A stretch of DNA of 15,100 nucleotides from Faucicola sp937889485. Its GTDB lineage: Bacteria > Pseudomonadota > Gammaproteobacteria > Pseudomonadales > Moraxellaceae. Position numbers and translations under genes: made by a program. The first letter of the stretch is position 1, and every line of letters begins with the position of its first letter. Shown in pieces: positions 1 through 8,685 of this stretch. Below the pieces are notes generated by a model that was not told the DNA's origin, did not search any database, and saw nothing but the letters and a program-made list of their open reading frames with translations. The stretch covers positions 1-15,100 of the forward strand of contig JBOFWQ010000222.1 in assembly GCA_051653685.1 (NCBI GenBank). The letters are read 5' to 3'.

Positions 1-327
1 ACTCAGTCAGGTATCGATGCGCGTAAGTGCGTGGCGTACAAAATCACCGCTTATAACCGCACTAACTTGACCAACCCGTTAACCAATGTACAAATCACTG
101 ACCCACTTCCCAAAAAAGGGGTAAACACCTCAACGGTGACATCAACCCTTGTTGCACCAACAGACAACACGGCTGCCAACTTTAATATTAATTTTAGTAG
201 CGGGGTGACAGGTGCAGTGACGGGCTTGGGACAAGCGGGTACCGTTGTCAGTAATGTTAAGTCATTGGCAGCTGGTGCTAGTATGTCACTTTATTTTAAT
301 ACCAAGTACGACAGTAGTTTGCCTTAA
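1..327 (+). CDS. DUF11-type secreted protein, C-terminal end (5' partial)
   Basis: The reading frame is open from base 1 (first codon ACT) to the TAA at 325-327, so this is the 3' end of a gene that starts outside the window. The GTG at 31-33 is probably an internal Val codon, because the frame continues upstream with similar composition. The visible 108 residues are Thr/Asn/Ser-rich. They contain a Cys (bases 28-30) followed by an aYkItAyN...NPLTNVqItD pattern. The same pattern occurs at the C-terminus of the 675-residue protein at 1248-3275 (CVIYRITATN...MPLTNVVISD), so the two proteins share a C-terminal module and are probably paralogs. The ItaxNxxxxPLTNVxIxD pattern is typical of DUF11-like beta-sandwich repeats in exported surface proteins. 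A strong terminator follows 18 bases after the stop. The signal peptide and full length cannot be seen. Function is unknown; a surface or adhesin-like role is inferred. Confidence 0.75.
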   Translation, partial: TQSGIDARKCVAYKITAYNRTNLTNPLTNVQITDPLPKKGVNTSTVTSTLVAPTDNTAANFNINFSSGVTGAVTGLGQAGTVVSNVKSLAAGASMSLYFNTKYDSSLP

Positions 328-345
328 CCTCAACTCATTATTAAA

Positions 346-373
346 AAAAAGACCACCTAAGCGTGGTCTTTTT
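346..373 (+). terminator. Rho-independent terminator after the first DUF11-type gene
   Basis: An 11-bp perfect stem (AAAAAGACCAC, 346-356, with GTGGTCTTTTT, 363-373) encloses the 6-base loop CTAAGC. The descending arm ends in a T run. It lies 18 bases after the stop at 327, so it should separate this transcript from the next gene. The A-run/T-run arms could also work on the other strand. Confidence 0.85.
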
Positions 374-617
374 CATAGGAAAAACCTCATAAAAAATCAA
401 AAAATTGTCCGTTATTATCAATAATAAGTTAATAATATTAAACTAAAGTTCGCTGCATCTGCAACAAAAAAAGTGCCAAAAAGTCGATAAGCGAAACCCG
501 ATAAGAAATAAGCTAGATCTCTATTATTTATGGGATTTTTATCGCCTCTAAAATACATTTTATCGCATTTTACATTATTGTTGCCCGTTAATTTAAATTG
601 TCCCCATATAGCCATTG
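374..617. other. AT-rich intergenic stretch with no gene seen
   Basis: This is the body of the spacer between the terminator at 346-373 and the -10 element at 618-623. It is AT-rich. Short open frames on the minus strand have no ribosome-binding site and no recognisable product. Only trivial small inverted repeats were seen, such as TTATTA-TCAA-TAATAA near 409-424. Confidence 0.5.
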
Positions 618-623
618 TATAAT
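618..623 (+). promoter_or_regulatory. Probable -10 element for the small DUF11-like gene
   Basis: A perfect TATAAT lies at 618-623, 36 bases before the proposed ATG at 660. No good -35 hexamer lies at 16-18 bp; AAATTG sits at 17 bp and TTGTCC at only 14 bp. The promoter is therefore plausible but half-supported. The surrounding sequence is very AT-rich, so a chance match is possible. Confidence 0.4.
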
Positions 624-659
624 ATATAAAACCTAACAAAAGAGGTCTTGATTAAAAGT

Positions 660-1124
660 ATGCCTAAATTGCTAAAAACCGTACATTCTATGATGCTTGT
701 CACTTCACTAGGGTTTGGCATGTCAACGATTGCCAACGCCGCGGATGCCCTCTCTGTGAATCTGCAAGCAAAACAACTGATAACACAAGATGGCAAACCT
801 GTATTAAAAGCAGTAACCCGTGCCAACCGTGGCGATGTTATTCAATATCAAGCCACTTATCGCAACAACATCCAAAAACCCATGACGGATGTTGCGCTAA
901 CGCTGCCTGTTCCTGCCAATATGGTGTACATCGGTGCTAGCAGCCCTGCGCCCTCACAAGCTAGCCTTGACGGTAAAACATTTGAAAACCTGCCCATCAT
1001 GCGCAAAGTCAATGGCAAGCTGGTTGAAGTGCCCGCATCACAATATCGCGCTGTGCGTTGGGTAGTTAAAACCTTAGCACCACAACAGTCAACTACTGTT
1101 ACGATGAATGCTAAAGTTCAATAA
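660..1124 (+). CDS. Small exported DUF11-like protein
   Basis: This is a 154-residue protein from the ATG at 660. It begins with a clear Sec signal peptide: basic n-region PKLLK, hydrophobic core MMLVTSLGFG, and predicted cleavage after ANA. The mature part is a single beta-rich domain. It has the DUF11-like order of a 'GDVIQYQATYRN' strand, then 'MTDVALTLPVPANMVYIG', then a terminal 'LAPQQSTTVTMNAKVQ' strand. In DUF11 repeats the equivalent pieces are G-d-x-i-x-Y-x-i-x-x-x-N, a-x-n-V-x-l-x-d-x-l-P, and L-x-p-g-x-s-x-x-v-x-x-x-v. The start is uncertain. AGAGG at 641-645 is 14 bases before the ATG but only 2 bases before an in-frame TTG at 648, which would add four residues. The protein lacks Cys. 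It is probably periplasmic or surface-exposed and, being much shorter than its neighbours, may be an accessory subunit. The precise role is unknown. Confidence 0.75.
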   Translation: MPKLLKTVHSMMLVTSLGFGMSTIANAADALSVNLQAKQLITQDGKPVLKAVTRANRGDVIQYQATYRNNIQKPMTDVALTLPVPANMVYIGASSPAPSQASLDGKTFENLPIMRKVNGKLVEVPASQYRAVRWVVKTLAPQQSTTVTMNAKVQ

Positions 1125-1165
1125 TTACCACGTTAGATCTTTTTGAGTCCCACTTAACCTGTTCG

Positions 1166-1194
1166 TTGTCTGCTGTTACACGTAACGTTTTATT
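1166..1194 (+). promoter_or_regulatory. Possible promoter of the 675-residue surface protein gene
   Basis: TTGTCT (1166-1171) and TTTATT (1189-1194) are separated by 17 bp. The match to sigma-70 consensus is moderate. The spacer carries the short inverted repeat GTTAC-AC-GTAAC. No terminator was seen between the small gene ending at 1124 and this point, so read-through from upstream is equally possible. Confidence 0.3.
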
Positions 1195-1247
1195 AAGGTA
1201 AGACGTTGGTCGTTTTATTTTTCTTATTTATTTTTTTGGAGCTATAA

Positions 1248-3275
1248 ATGAAACAATTTAATTTCAACCCCAATGTGTTAACCGCGGGCGTGGCGTTAGC
1301 CTTGGGTTTGGGTATTGCAAGTAGTGTACCAGCAGCTACCACCTCAGGTGGCGCAACCGCTACCACAGGCGTACAAATTTCCAATACTGCAACAGCCGTA
1401 TATAGTGTGGATAATGTAGTCCAGCCAACGGTTACTTCAAATGCTGTGATTGTCAATATCAACGAAACGGGCAGCTTTAGCTTGGTTGCCACCCAAGGTA
1501 CTTCAACCACGGATGACAAAAATGAGGCAGCGGGCACTACCCCAGCACTGACATCACCGAGTGGTTCAGTCACCTTTACCAATACCTTAACCAATACAGG
1601 TAACGTGAAAGATACTTATACCATCAACTTAAGTGATACTGCGGGTAACATCATCACAGGTGTGACAGACGCATTTGGGTTTACCAATGAAGATACTACC
1701 CCAATTGCTGTAACCATCAAAAATAAAGATGGTTCCACGGCTTCTACAACAACCATCACTTCTGGTGGTCAAATCAACTTGTTACCAGGTCAATACGCAG
1801 AGCTATCCTACTCATTGACGGCTGACGGTACAGGTGTGGGTGGTCAATCAGGCTTGGCAACCATTTCTGCTACCAGTAGCTATATCGGGGCAAATCCAAC
1901 AACAGGTGCTTCTGCTACATTAACCAACGAAGACCAAGCATTATTAAAATTGCCTGTATTTGCTATCACAAAAACTGCCGCCAACAATAATATTGACCTA
2001 AACGCTACCACCAGCTTTGACTATACCATCACGGTCAAAAATGATGGCAGTGCAACTTATGCTGCCGACGCTACTAATATCTTAATTCAAGATGCGATTC
2101 CAGCAGGCTTGGCATTAGACGTCACCAAACCTATTACTGTATCAGGTATTGCAGATACCACTTTTGTGACTTCAAACTCAACTGCGACGTTGTTAAAAGT
2201 TGAAGGTGTTGATTTGAAAGTCAACGAAACAGTCACTATCAAATTTACCGTAAAAGTTACTGATAAAGCCGCCTTATCAGCCGCAGGTTCAGTCGTCAAT
2301 AACGCTGATGTATATGACAATTACGATAGCTCAAACCCCGATCCAGCCAACCCACAAATTTGGGATAGCACCAGCACCACGGCTACTGATAAACCACAAG
2401 TGGGCGATGACCCAAATGGTTCAGGTACAGGTGGCGATACCCCATCAACGGTATCATTTACCAACCGTAATCTAACCATGACACAAGACACTACCAAAGA
2501 GTTAGCACCCACAGGCTCCACCACAGTAACTCATACGATCTTGAACTTGGGTAACCAAGCTGAGGGTGATGTTGCAGGTGAATTGGTATTAACTATTGCT
2601 GATGGCACACCAAGCAACACTACCGTACAACCTGCACCAACCACAGCTTCTACGTTGGATGACATTGTTGTTACTATCAAGGATTCTACAGGTATTACGG
2701 TTGCAACCAAAACCTTCCCATCAGGTACGACTAGCATTGATTTCAATAGTGTATCAGCAGGCGGTATCCCAGTGGGTGGTACAGCAACAGTTACTTATAC
2801 AGAAGTAAGTACCAATAACTATGATACAACCACGCAAAATCCATTGGTTGCCTCTGATACTACCAAACTCACATTGACTCCTACAGGATCAGCAGCGCCT
2901 AGCCCTATCGTCAATACTGACACCTTCAATGTGAAAGACATGGACTTGGTCAAAACACAAGCCCTTGATGCCAACTGTGACGGTACAGCAGATGCAGCAT
3001 TTGGCACCACTGCCGTAACAGCAAAACCAAGTGAGTGTGTGATTTACCGCATTACTGCGACCAACAACTTCACTACCATGCCTTTGACCAATGTTGTGAT
3101 TTCGGATAGTGCCTCAAACTGGAGCGCCAAAGCGACTTATGTATCAGGCAGCATCAAAGACAGTGCAGGTGGTGTAACCACTGCGCCAGGTGCAACAGCG
3201 ATATCATCAGCTTTGACGATCCCTGCCAATAGTGGCACTGGCTGGTTACAGTTTGCAATCAAAATCAATCAATAA
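1248..3275 (+). CDS. Large Thr-rich exported DUF11-repeat surface protein
   Basis: This is a 675-residue protein starting at the ATG at 1248, with GGAG at 1238-1241 six bases upstream. A signal peptide covers roughly residues 1-30 (hydrophobic core LTAGVALALGLGIASS, cleavage near SVPA|A). An N-terminal module follows: G41-V-x-I44-x-N46-x-A48-x-A50-x-Y52-x-V54, then NTLTNTG at 112-118. A DUF11-like repeat lies at about 236-370 (FAITKTA..., DYTITVKNDG, IQDAIPAGL). Further beta repeats follow to about 560. The C-terminal module (about 565-675) starts MDLVKTQALDANC and contains the only two cysteines, Cys577 and Cys597, which probably form a disulfide. That module recurs at the C-terminus of the partial gene at the window start. 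Thr, Ser, Asn and Asp are abundant and Arg is almost absent, as in secreted fibrous or adhesin proteins. It is not recognisable as a named adhesin. Its neighbours suggest it is displayed or anchored by the downstream barrel protein; that is inference. Confidence 0.85.
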   Translation: MKQFNFNPNVLTAGVALALGLGIASSVPAATTSGGATATTGVQISNTATAVYSVDNVVQPTVTSNAVIVNINETGSFSLVATQGTSTTDDKNEAAGTTPALTSPSGSVTFTNTLTNTGNVKDTYTINLSDTAGNIITGVTDAFGFTNEDTTPIAVTIKNKDGSTASTTTITSGGQINLLPGQYAELSYSLTADGTGVGGQSGLATISATSSYIGANPTTGASATLTNEDQALLKLPVFAITKTAANNNIDLNATTSFDYTITVKNDGSATYAADATNILIQDAIPAGLALDVTKPITVSGIADTTFVTSNSTATLLKVEGVDLKVNETVTIKFTVKVTDKAALSAAGSVVNNADVYDNYDSSNPDPANPQIWDSTSTTATDKPQVGDDPNGSGTGGDTPSTVSFTNRNLTMTQDTTKELAPTGSTTVTHTILNLGNQAEGDVAGELVLTIADGTPSNTTVQPAPTTASTLDDIVVTIKDSTGITVATKTFPSGTTSIDFNSVSAGGIPVGGTATVTYTEVSTNNYDTTTQNPLVASDTTKLTLTPTGSAAPSPIVNTDTFNVKDMDLVKTQALDANCDGTADAAFGTTAVTAKPSECVIYRITATNNFTTMPLTNVVISDSASNWSAKATYVSGSIKDSAGGVTTAPGATAISSALTIPANSGTGWLQFAIKINQ

Positions 3276-3285
3276 TATTGATTGA
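3265..3285 (+). repeat. Inverted repeat spanning the stop codon
   Basis: The 9-bp arms TCAATCAAT (3265-3273) and ATTGATTGA (3277-3285) are separated by AAT. The TAA stop (3273-3275) sits at the tip of the hairpin. It is AT-rich and has no T run, so it is not itself a convincing terminator. A real terminator follows 18 bases later. It may be chance or a 3'-end stability element. Confidence 0.5.
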
Positions 3286-3302
3286 GTGTTAATCCTAATA
3301 TT

Positions 3303-3337
3303 ATTGGTTTGGTGCAAAAGTGTACCAAACCAATTTT
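3303..3337 (+). terminator. Rho-independent terminator after the 675-residue protein gene
   Basis: An 11-bp perfect stem, ATTGGTTTGGT (3303-3313) with ACCAAACCAAT (3324-3334), can be extended by G-T and C-G pairs at the top. A short T run (3334-3337) follows, and a longer one lies just beyond (3342-3347). It separates the DUF11 protein gene from the barrel gene, so the barrel gene needs its own promoter or partial read-through. Confidence 0.75.
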
Positions 3338-3405
3338 AAGTCTTTTTTAACCACTGATACTTCAATTGATATTTTGGGTTATTTTGCTAAGTGAGAATAC
3401 GACAC

Positions 3406-6400
3406 ATGTATTATCATACGTCCGTTTATACTAATCGACCATTGAGACAACTAAGACCGCTTACGTTGTTAGTCGCTGGTATTTTACTTAGCCAAGTAAC
3501 GCCTGCTGGGGCGTCTTCTCGTGGTGTGAGCCATATCGACAATATGGCTAACGCCATCTATAATGTCCAAGGACAAGACAGGATTACTAACAGTAAGACT
3601 TCTAATACAGTTAGTGTCAATGTATTTAGCCTTCCTAAATATGACATTACCCTGACCCAGCCACTCACTATTACCCTCAAACCTGGTGAGAACGTCCAGT
3701 GGCAAAACACCCTAGAAAATACAGGGGCGTTTGATGAAACTGTTGCGGTCAGCTTTGCCACGCCCAACACGCTCTCAAACTTTCAAGTCTATGTTGATAG
3801 TAACAACAATGGCATGATTGATAGCAACGAAACCGAGCTTCAGCCTACTATCAGCATCAAAGCAGGCGAGCAAATTCATCTAATTGTCAAAGCCTTGACA
3901 AGTGCCGACCTCAAAGATGGCGAAAAAATCGATGTGCCCATCACCGCAGTGGTGCAAGAAGATAACACCGTACAAGCGCGGGCAACTGATAGCTTAGTCG
4001 CCATTGTCCCCAACATAATTTACAAAGATCCAACCTACCAAACCAACCTTAGCCAAACCACGGCTGGCGAACCCGTCTATATTGAAGTGGGTCTTGCCTA
4101 CTGCAATGCTAGCCCAACACAGGTTGACAACGTATGGCTTAATGTCACCTCCAAAAAAACAGGCGACACCATTCGCCTAAAAGCCGTTGAGACAGGGGTC
4201 AATACAGGCAAATACCGTATCTCAGCGCCCACTGAGCTTAATGCCAATGCCATTCAAGACGCCATCATTCAAACCCTAGATGCTGACAAGCTAGTGGCAG
4301 AAGCACAGCAGTGTGAAAGCGCTAGTGGCAAAGTTACCTCGGTAGGCTCAGAAAAAATTCTGACTGATATCCAAGTCAGTAACGACCAACCCGCCCTAAG
4401 CATTGACAAAAAAGCCAGTGTAACTAGTGCTGAAATAGGCGACTTTATTGACTACACAATTAACATCCAAAATGTAGGAAAAAGTGAGGCTAGTCAAGTT
4501 GTCTTAAAAGATGACTTACCCTTGGGATTTACCTACGTCAAAAACTCCGTAAGAGTTAATGGTCAAAAATACACCCAAGATTTTGCCCAATCTGGCAAAT
4601 ACATGACATTGGGGCTCAGTAGCCTACCAGCCAAAGAAAGCAAAAAAATCACCTACCGTGTGGCGTTAGGTGCCAATGCCTTGGCAGGGACAGGCACCAA
4701 CACCGCATTTGCCCAAGCCAAAGACACCAACACCAGCCAAACCATCCAATCTGGATTAGCAAGTGCCCATGTCAAAGTGACAGCTGGCGCATTAAACACC
4801 GATGGCATCATCATTGGCAAAGTCTATGCCGATTTTAACCAAGACGGTATCCAGCAAAAAGAAAACCTCGAGCTTGGCGTAGCAGGGGTTCGGCTTTATC
4901 TTGAAGACGGCACCTTTGTCGTGACTGACAGTGAAGGTAAGTACAGCATCTATGGTCAAAAAGCCAAAACCCACGTCATCAAACTTGACCGCACCACCCT
5001 ACCACGCGGCGTACAACTGATTGAACAAACCAACCGCAACGCAGGCGATCCTGGCAGCCGCTTTGTTGATTTACGACACGGTGAATTACACCGCGCTGAC
5101 TTTGCGATTACCGAAGGCATTGATAATAACAATGAGCAAGGCAACCCTGCCCTCATTGCTGAGTTACAAAAACGTGCCAAACAAGTGGCAATTAAGAATG
5201 ACGCCTTAGAACAAGCCATCAAGAGTGATCTTAAGCTAGAGCCTACTTATACCGTTGACAACAACACCAATATTGAAGCCACAGGCTGTAAAAACCCTAA
5301 CCAAATTGACGGGCAGATTAGCTGTGAAGCAGTCATCTCTGATAACAATGCGCCCATCAAAAAGACAAGCGAGCTTAAGGTGCAAACCATCGCCCCTGTT
5401 GCCGCCCCCGAAATTGAAAAAGCCCTGTCAACAGCCGATGACAAACGCATCGAAGGCGTCACAGCCGATGCAGATTTTTTGAATTTGACCGACAAACAGC
5501 GCGTTGACTCGCTCAAATTACGCGTGCAGATTAAAGCCCCAAAAGGCGCCAATACCACCTTATTGGTCAACAACCAACCTGTTGATAGTAGTTTGATGGG
5601 TAAAGAAGTGGCGTGGGACAAAGAAGGCATCTCAGGGTTTGACTACTTTGCGGTACCGTTAGTGCGAGGCAGTAACACCTTGACCATTCGCTCAACCGAT
5701 AGCCTAGGTCAAGTGGTTTCTAGCAAATCTATCGCGGTGTATGCGCCCAACCAAATTGCCGACATCGTCACCCGCACCCAGACGCAGACCGTTGAAGCCG
5801 ATGGCATCAGCGAATACCAACTAATCATTCGCCTCACCGATACAGACCAAGGGCAATATGCAGCGCCTGCCACGGTATCGCTAGATACTGACATCGGCAC
5901 GATTGTTAGCAGCCATCAAGATAGCAACAAAGATGAAGCAGGTGTTCAGCTAATTGCAGAAGGCGGTGAGCTACTGGTCAGCGTCCGTGCACCGACCAAC
6001 CCAGGTAAAGGTAACTTGGTGGTCAAAGCGGGTAACCTGCAAAAAATTATTCCGCTACAATTCATCCCACAACTGCGACCCATGATTGCGGCAGGTATCG
6101 TTGAAGGTACAATCTCGTTCAACAATCTTGGCTCAAAAATTGAGTCGGTGAGCAACAATGACGGCTTTGAAGAAGAGCTAAAAACCCTGTCAGGCAACTC
6201 AAACGATGACACCACTACCCATGGACGCGCCGCATTTTTCCTCAAAGGCAAAGTACGTGGCAACATGCTACTCACCATGGCATATGATTCTGATAAAAAT
6301 AAACACGCGCCATTATTTCGCGACATTGACCCCGATGCCTATTATCCAGTGTATGGTGATGCCTCCGCCAAAGGCTTTGATGCCCAATCTAGCGACAAGC

Positions 6401-8685
6401 TTTATGTACGTTTAGATAAAGGTCGCTCCTTTATAATGTACGGGGATATCAAAACCCATATTGATAACCAAGACGGTCTATCTCTTGGGCAATATGACCG
6501 TACCCTAACAGGCGTCAAAGCGCGCTATGAAAACGATAAAACCCAAGTTACCGCATTTGCTGCCCAAACCAGCGCTAGACAAAATGTCAACGAAACACGT
6601 GGCTTGGGGATTTCAGGCCCTTACCCTATTGGGGTAGCTTTTGCCCAACTCCTACTCAACAGTGAAACCGTTGAAGTCATTGTACGTGACCGCAACAACC
6701 CTGGTGTTATCCTTTCTCGCCAAGCCCTAAACCGTTATAGCGACTATGAGCTAGACAGCGTTAGCCAAGCGATCTATTTACGCTCACCGATTGCTAGCAC
6801 CGATATTGATGGCAATCCCATTTACTTGCGGGTAACCGTTGAAGCCGATGACGTGGGCGAAGACTATACCGTAATAGGCACAGCGGGCAACCACCAATTG
6901 ACCAAACGAGTCAATGTGGGTGCAAGTTATGCCCAAAGCAATGATCCCATGAATGAAGAAACACTCTCGGGTGTCAATACCGTTGTCAAAATCAATGACA
7001 AGCTAAAACTGGTTGCTGAAGTTGCCCATTATGACTCAGACAAAATTAATGAAACATTAGCCGCTGCCATTAATGTCCAAAACCTAAATAAAGCAACTTC
7101 AGGGGATGCCGCACGCCTTGAATTAACTTATAAAGACAACCATCGTGATGGTAAAATCTATTATAACCAAGCCGATCAAGGCTTTATGGCAGGCAATTCG
7201 CCGATCAGTGCAGGACGTACCGAAACAGGTCTAAAAATCACCGACCGTATCAATAACAAAACATCGCTCAAAGCCGAAGCGGTTCAAACCAAAGATGACA
7301 CCAACAATACCCAGCGTCAAGGTGCGACTGTTAGCATTGAACGTAAGTTAACCGATGTCTTAACAGGTGAATTGGGTATTCGATATTATGAAAAAGATGC
7401 CAAAGCCGCTTCTACCAACTACCAAGCGGTGCCTAACACCGACACAGACAACCAATCCTTAAGACCGTCAATCACCAACAATGACAGTCATTATCAAGGT
7501 ACCACCCTGCGCGGCAAATTGACGGCTGACCTACCAAAACTCAATAAATCTAAAGTGTTTGTTGAATATGAGCAAGACATTGATGACAGTGGCCGTAATG
7601 CTTGGAGCGTGGGCGGTGAAACATCACTGATGAACAAAGGACGCCTATACGCGCGCCATGAGCTTGCCTCAACCTTGCTTGGAGATTATGGTCTAGATAG
7701 TCATGATGAACACCAATCCACCATTGTGGGTGTGGATGCCAATTACATGAAAGATGGTCAAGTGTTTAGTGAATATCGTGTCAAAGATGGTATGTCTGCC
7801 CGCGAAGCTGAAGCCGCTATTGGTTTACGCAACAAATGGAAAGTTCAAGACGGTTTGTATATCAACACCTCGTTTGAACACTTAGAATCCCTTGAAGGCA
7901 AAAACAATAATACTGCCACCGCAGCAACGGTAGGTGTCGATTACCTTGCCAAAGACAAATATAAATTCACCACACGTGCCGAAAAACGTTGGGGCGAACA
8001 AACCGACACGTTTTTACACAGCTTTGGTTATGCCAATAAAGTCAATGACGACATTACCTTACTTGCAAAAAACACCTTCACTTTACAAGAAAATAACCAA
8101 GACAACCGTGAACGAAAAATTGACCGTTTCCAGTTGGGTATGGCATACCGTGACTATGATAGCAACATCAGCGACCATCTGGCAAAACTTGAATACCGTT
8201 ATGATAACAATGGTTTAGATACCACGAGTCCTTATAAAAAAGAGACTTATATCGCTTCTTTACACAGCAATTATCACCCTGTACGCCGTCTGACCCTATC
8301 AGGTCATTATGCGGGCAAATACAACGAACTCACCTCAGATGATATCACCAGTAATACCATCACTCACCTAGTATCTGGTCGCGCCATGTACGATATCAAT
8401 GAGCGCTGGGATGCAGGTATCCAAGCGGGTACCATGTGGAGTAACAATCACACCAGCAATTACTTGTTAGGGGCAGAAATTGGCTATAGCCCGATGGCAA
8501 ATCTATGGGTATCGGCAGGCTACAACGTGAAGGGTTATCATGATGACGATATTGCCAGTGGTAGCGACACCCAGCAAGGGGCGTATATACGCTTACGTTT
8601 CAAATTTGACGAAAACTTGTTTGACAAAAACCGCCCTGCGGTTAATAGTCGCTTGATGGCTAATGAAGAGGCAGCAGTTAAATGA
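3406..8685 (+). CDS. Giant DUF11/SdrD-like/Ig-like protein with C-terminal outer-membrane beta-barrel
   Basis: This is a protein of about 1759 residues from the ATG at 3406. AAGTGAG lies 11 bases upstream; a GTG at 3391 is in frame but has no ribosome-binding site. The signal peptide is about 1-36 (LTLLVAGILLSQVTPAGA). The N-terminal module (G40-V-x-x-I44-x-N46-x-A48-x-A50-x-Y52-x-V54, NTLENTG at 101-107) matches that of the 675-residue protein. A DUF11-like repeat spans about 328-460. An SdrD-B-like domain (GKVYADFNQDGIQQ..., GVAGVRLYLEDG, TDSEGKYSI) lies at about 466-568. A charged linker with a Cys pair follows, then Ig-like domains at about 700-900, the second resembling Big_1/invasin repeats (VEADGISEYQLIIRLTD). 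From about residue 940 a long run of alternating beta strands (FFLKGKVRGNMLLTMAYDSD, DAYYPVYGDAS, YVRLDKGRSFIMYGDIKT) continues to a last strand YIRLRFKF. This indicates an outer-membrane barrel, followed by about 25 extra residues. Proteins of this architecture are usually annotated only as DUF11-domain proteins. A role as anchor or export pore for the neighbouring DUF11 proteins is inferred. The gene is translationally coupled to the OmpA-like gene. Confidence 0.85.
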   Translation: MYYHTSVYTNRPLRQLRPLTLLVAGILLSQVTPAGASSRGVSHIDNMANAIYNVQGQDRITNSKTSNTVSVNVFSLPKYDITLTQPLTITLKPGENVQWQNTLENTGAFDETVAVSFATPNTLSNFQVYVDSNNNGMIDSNETELQPTISIKAGEQIHLIVKALTSADLKDGEKIDVPITAVVQEDNTVQARATDSLVAIVPNIIYKDPTYQTNLSQTTAGEPVYIEVGLAYCNASPTQVDNVWLNVTSKKTGDTIRLKAVETGVNTGKYRISAPTELNANAIQDAIIQTLDADKLVAEAQQCESASGKVTSVGSEKILTDIQVSNDQPALSIDKKASVTSAEIGDFIDYTINIQNVGKSEASQVVLKDDLPLGFTYVKNSVRVNGQKYTQDFAQSGKYMTLGLSSLPAKESKKITYRVALGANALAGTGTNTAFAQAKDTNTSQTIQSGLASAHVKVTAGALNTDGIIIGKVYADFNQDGIQQKENLELGVAGVRLYLEDGTFVVTDSEGKYSIYGQKAKTHVIKLDRTTLPRGVQLIEQTNRNAGDPGSRFVDLRHGELHRADFAITEGIDNNNEQGNPALIAELQKRAKQVAIKNDALEQAIKSDLKLEPTYTVDNNTNIEATGCKNPNQIDGQISCEAVISDNNAPIKKTSELKVQTIAPVAAPEIEKALSTADDKRIEGVTADADFLNLTDKQRVDSLKLRVQIKAPKGANTTLLVNNQPVDSSLMGKEVAWDKEGISGFDYFAVPLVRGSNTLTIRSTDSLGQVVSSKSIAVYAPNQIADIVTRTQTQTVEADGISEYQLIIRLTDTDQGQYAAPATVSLDTDIGTIVSSHQDSNKDEAGVQLIAEGGELLVSVRAPTNPGKGNLVVKAGNLQKIIPLQFIPQLRPMIAAGIVEGTISFNNLGSKIESVSNNDGFEEELKTLSGNSNDDTTTHGRAAFFLKGKVRGNMLLTMAYDSDKNKHAPLFRDIDPDAYYPVYGDASAKGFDAQSSDKLYVRLDKGRSFIMYGDIKTHIDNQDGLSLGQYDRTLTGVKARYENDKTQVTAFAAQTSARQNVNETRGLGISGPYPIGVAFAQLLLNSETVEVIVRDRNNPGVILSRQALNRYSDYELDSVSQAIYLRSPIASTDIDGNPIYLRVTVEADDVGEDYTVIGTAGNHQLTKRVNVGASYAQSNDPMNEETLSGVNTVVKINDKLKLVAEVAHYDSDKINETLAAAINVQNLNKATSGDAARLELTYKDNHRDGKIYYNQADQGFMAGNSPISAGRTETGLKITDRINNKTSLKAEAVQTKDDTNNTQRQGATVSIERKLTDVLTGELGIRYYEKDAKAASTNYQAVPNTDTDNQSLRPSITNNDSHYQGTTLRGKLTADLPKLNKSKVFVEYEQDIDDSGRNAWSVGGETSLMNKGRLYARHELASTLLGDYGLDSHDEHQSTIVGVDANYMKDGQVFSEYRVKDGMSAREAEAAIGLRNKWKVQDGLYINTSFEHLESLEGKNNNTATAATVGVDYLAKDKYKFTTRAEKRWGEQTDTFLHSFGYANKVNDDITLLAKNTFTLQENNQDNRERKIDRFQLGMAYRDYDSNISDHLAKLEYRYDNNGLDTTSPYKKETYIASLHSNYHPVRRLTLSGHYAGKYNELTSDDITSNTITHLVSGRAMYDINERWDAGIQAGTMWSNNHTSNYLLGAEIGYSPMANLWVSAGYNVKGYHDDDIASGSDTQQGAYIRLRFKFDENLFDKNRPAVNSRLMANEEAAVK

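Noticed and set aside
1193..1594. Long minus-strand open frames opposite the surface-protein genes (for example 1193-1594 and 5247-5630)
   Set aside because: They mirror codon bias of the real plus-strand genes, lack ribosome sites and have no domain-like sequence.
3391..3405. GTG at 3391 as the start of the giant barrel protein
   Set aside because: It has no ribosome-binding site, whereas the ATG at 3406 has AAGTGAG upstream and gives a normal signal peptide; the difference is only five residues.
1248..8685. Gram-positive sortase-type anchoring or isopeptide pilins, suggested by the SdrD-like domain
   Set aside because: No LPXTG-type motif or C-terminal membrane anchor is present; the C-terminal outer-membrane barrel and OmpA partner fit a Gram-negative envelope.
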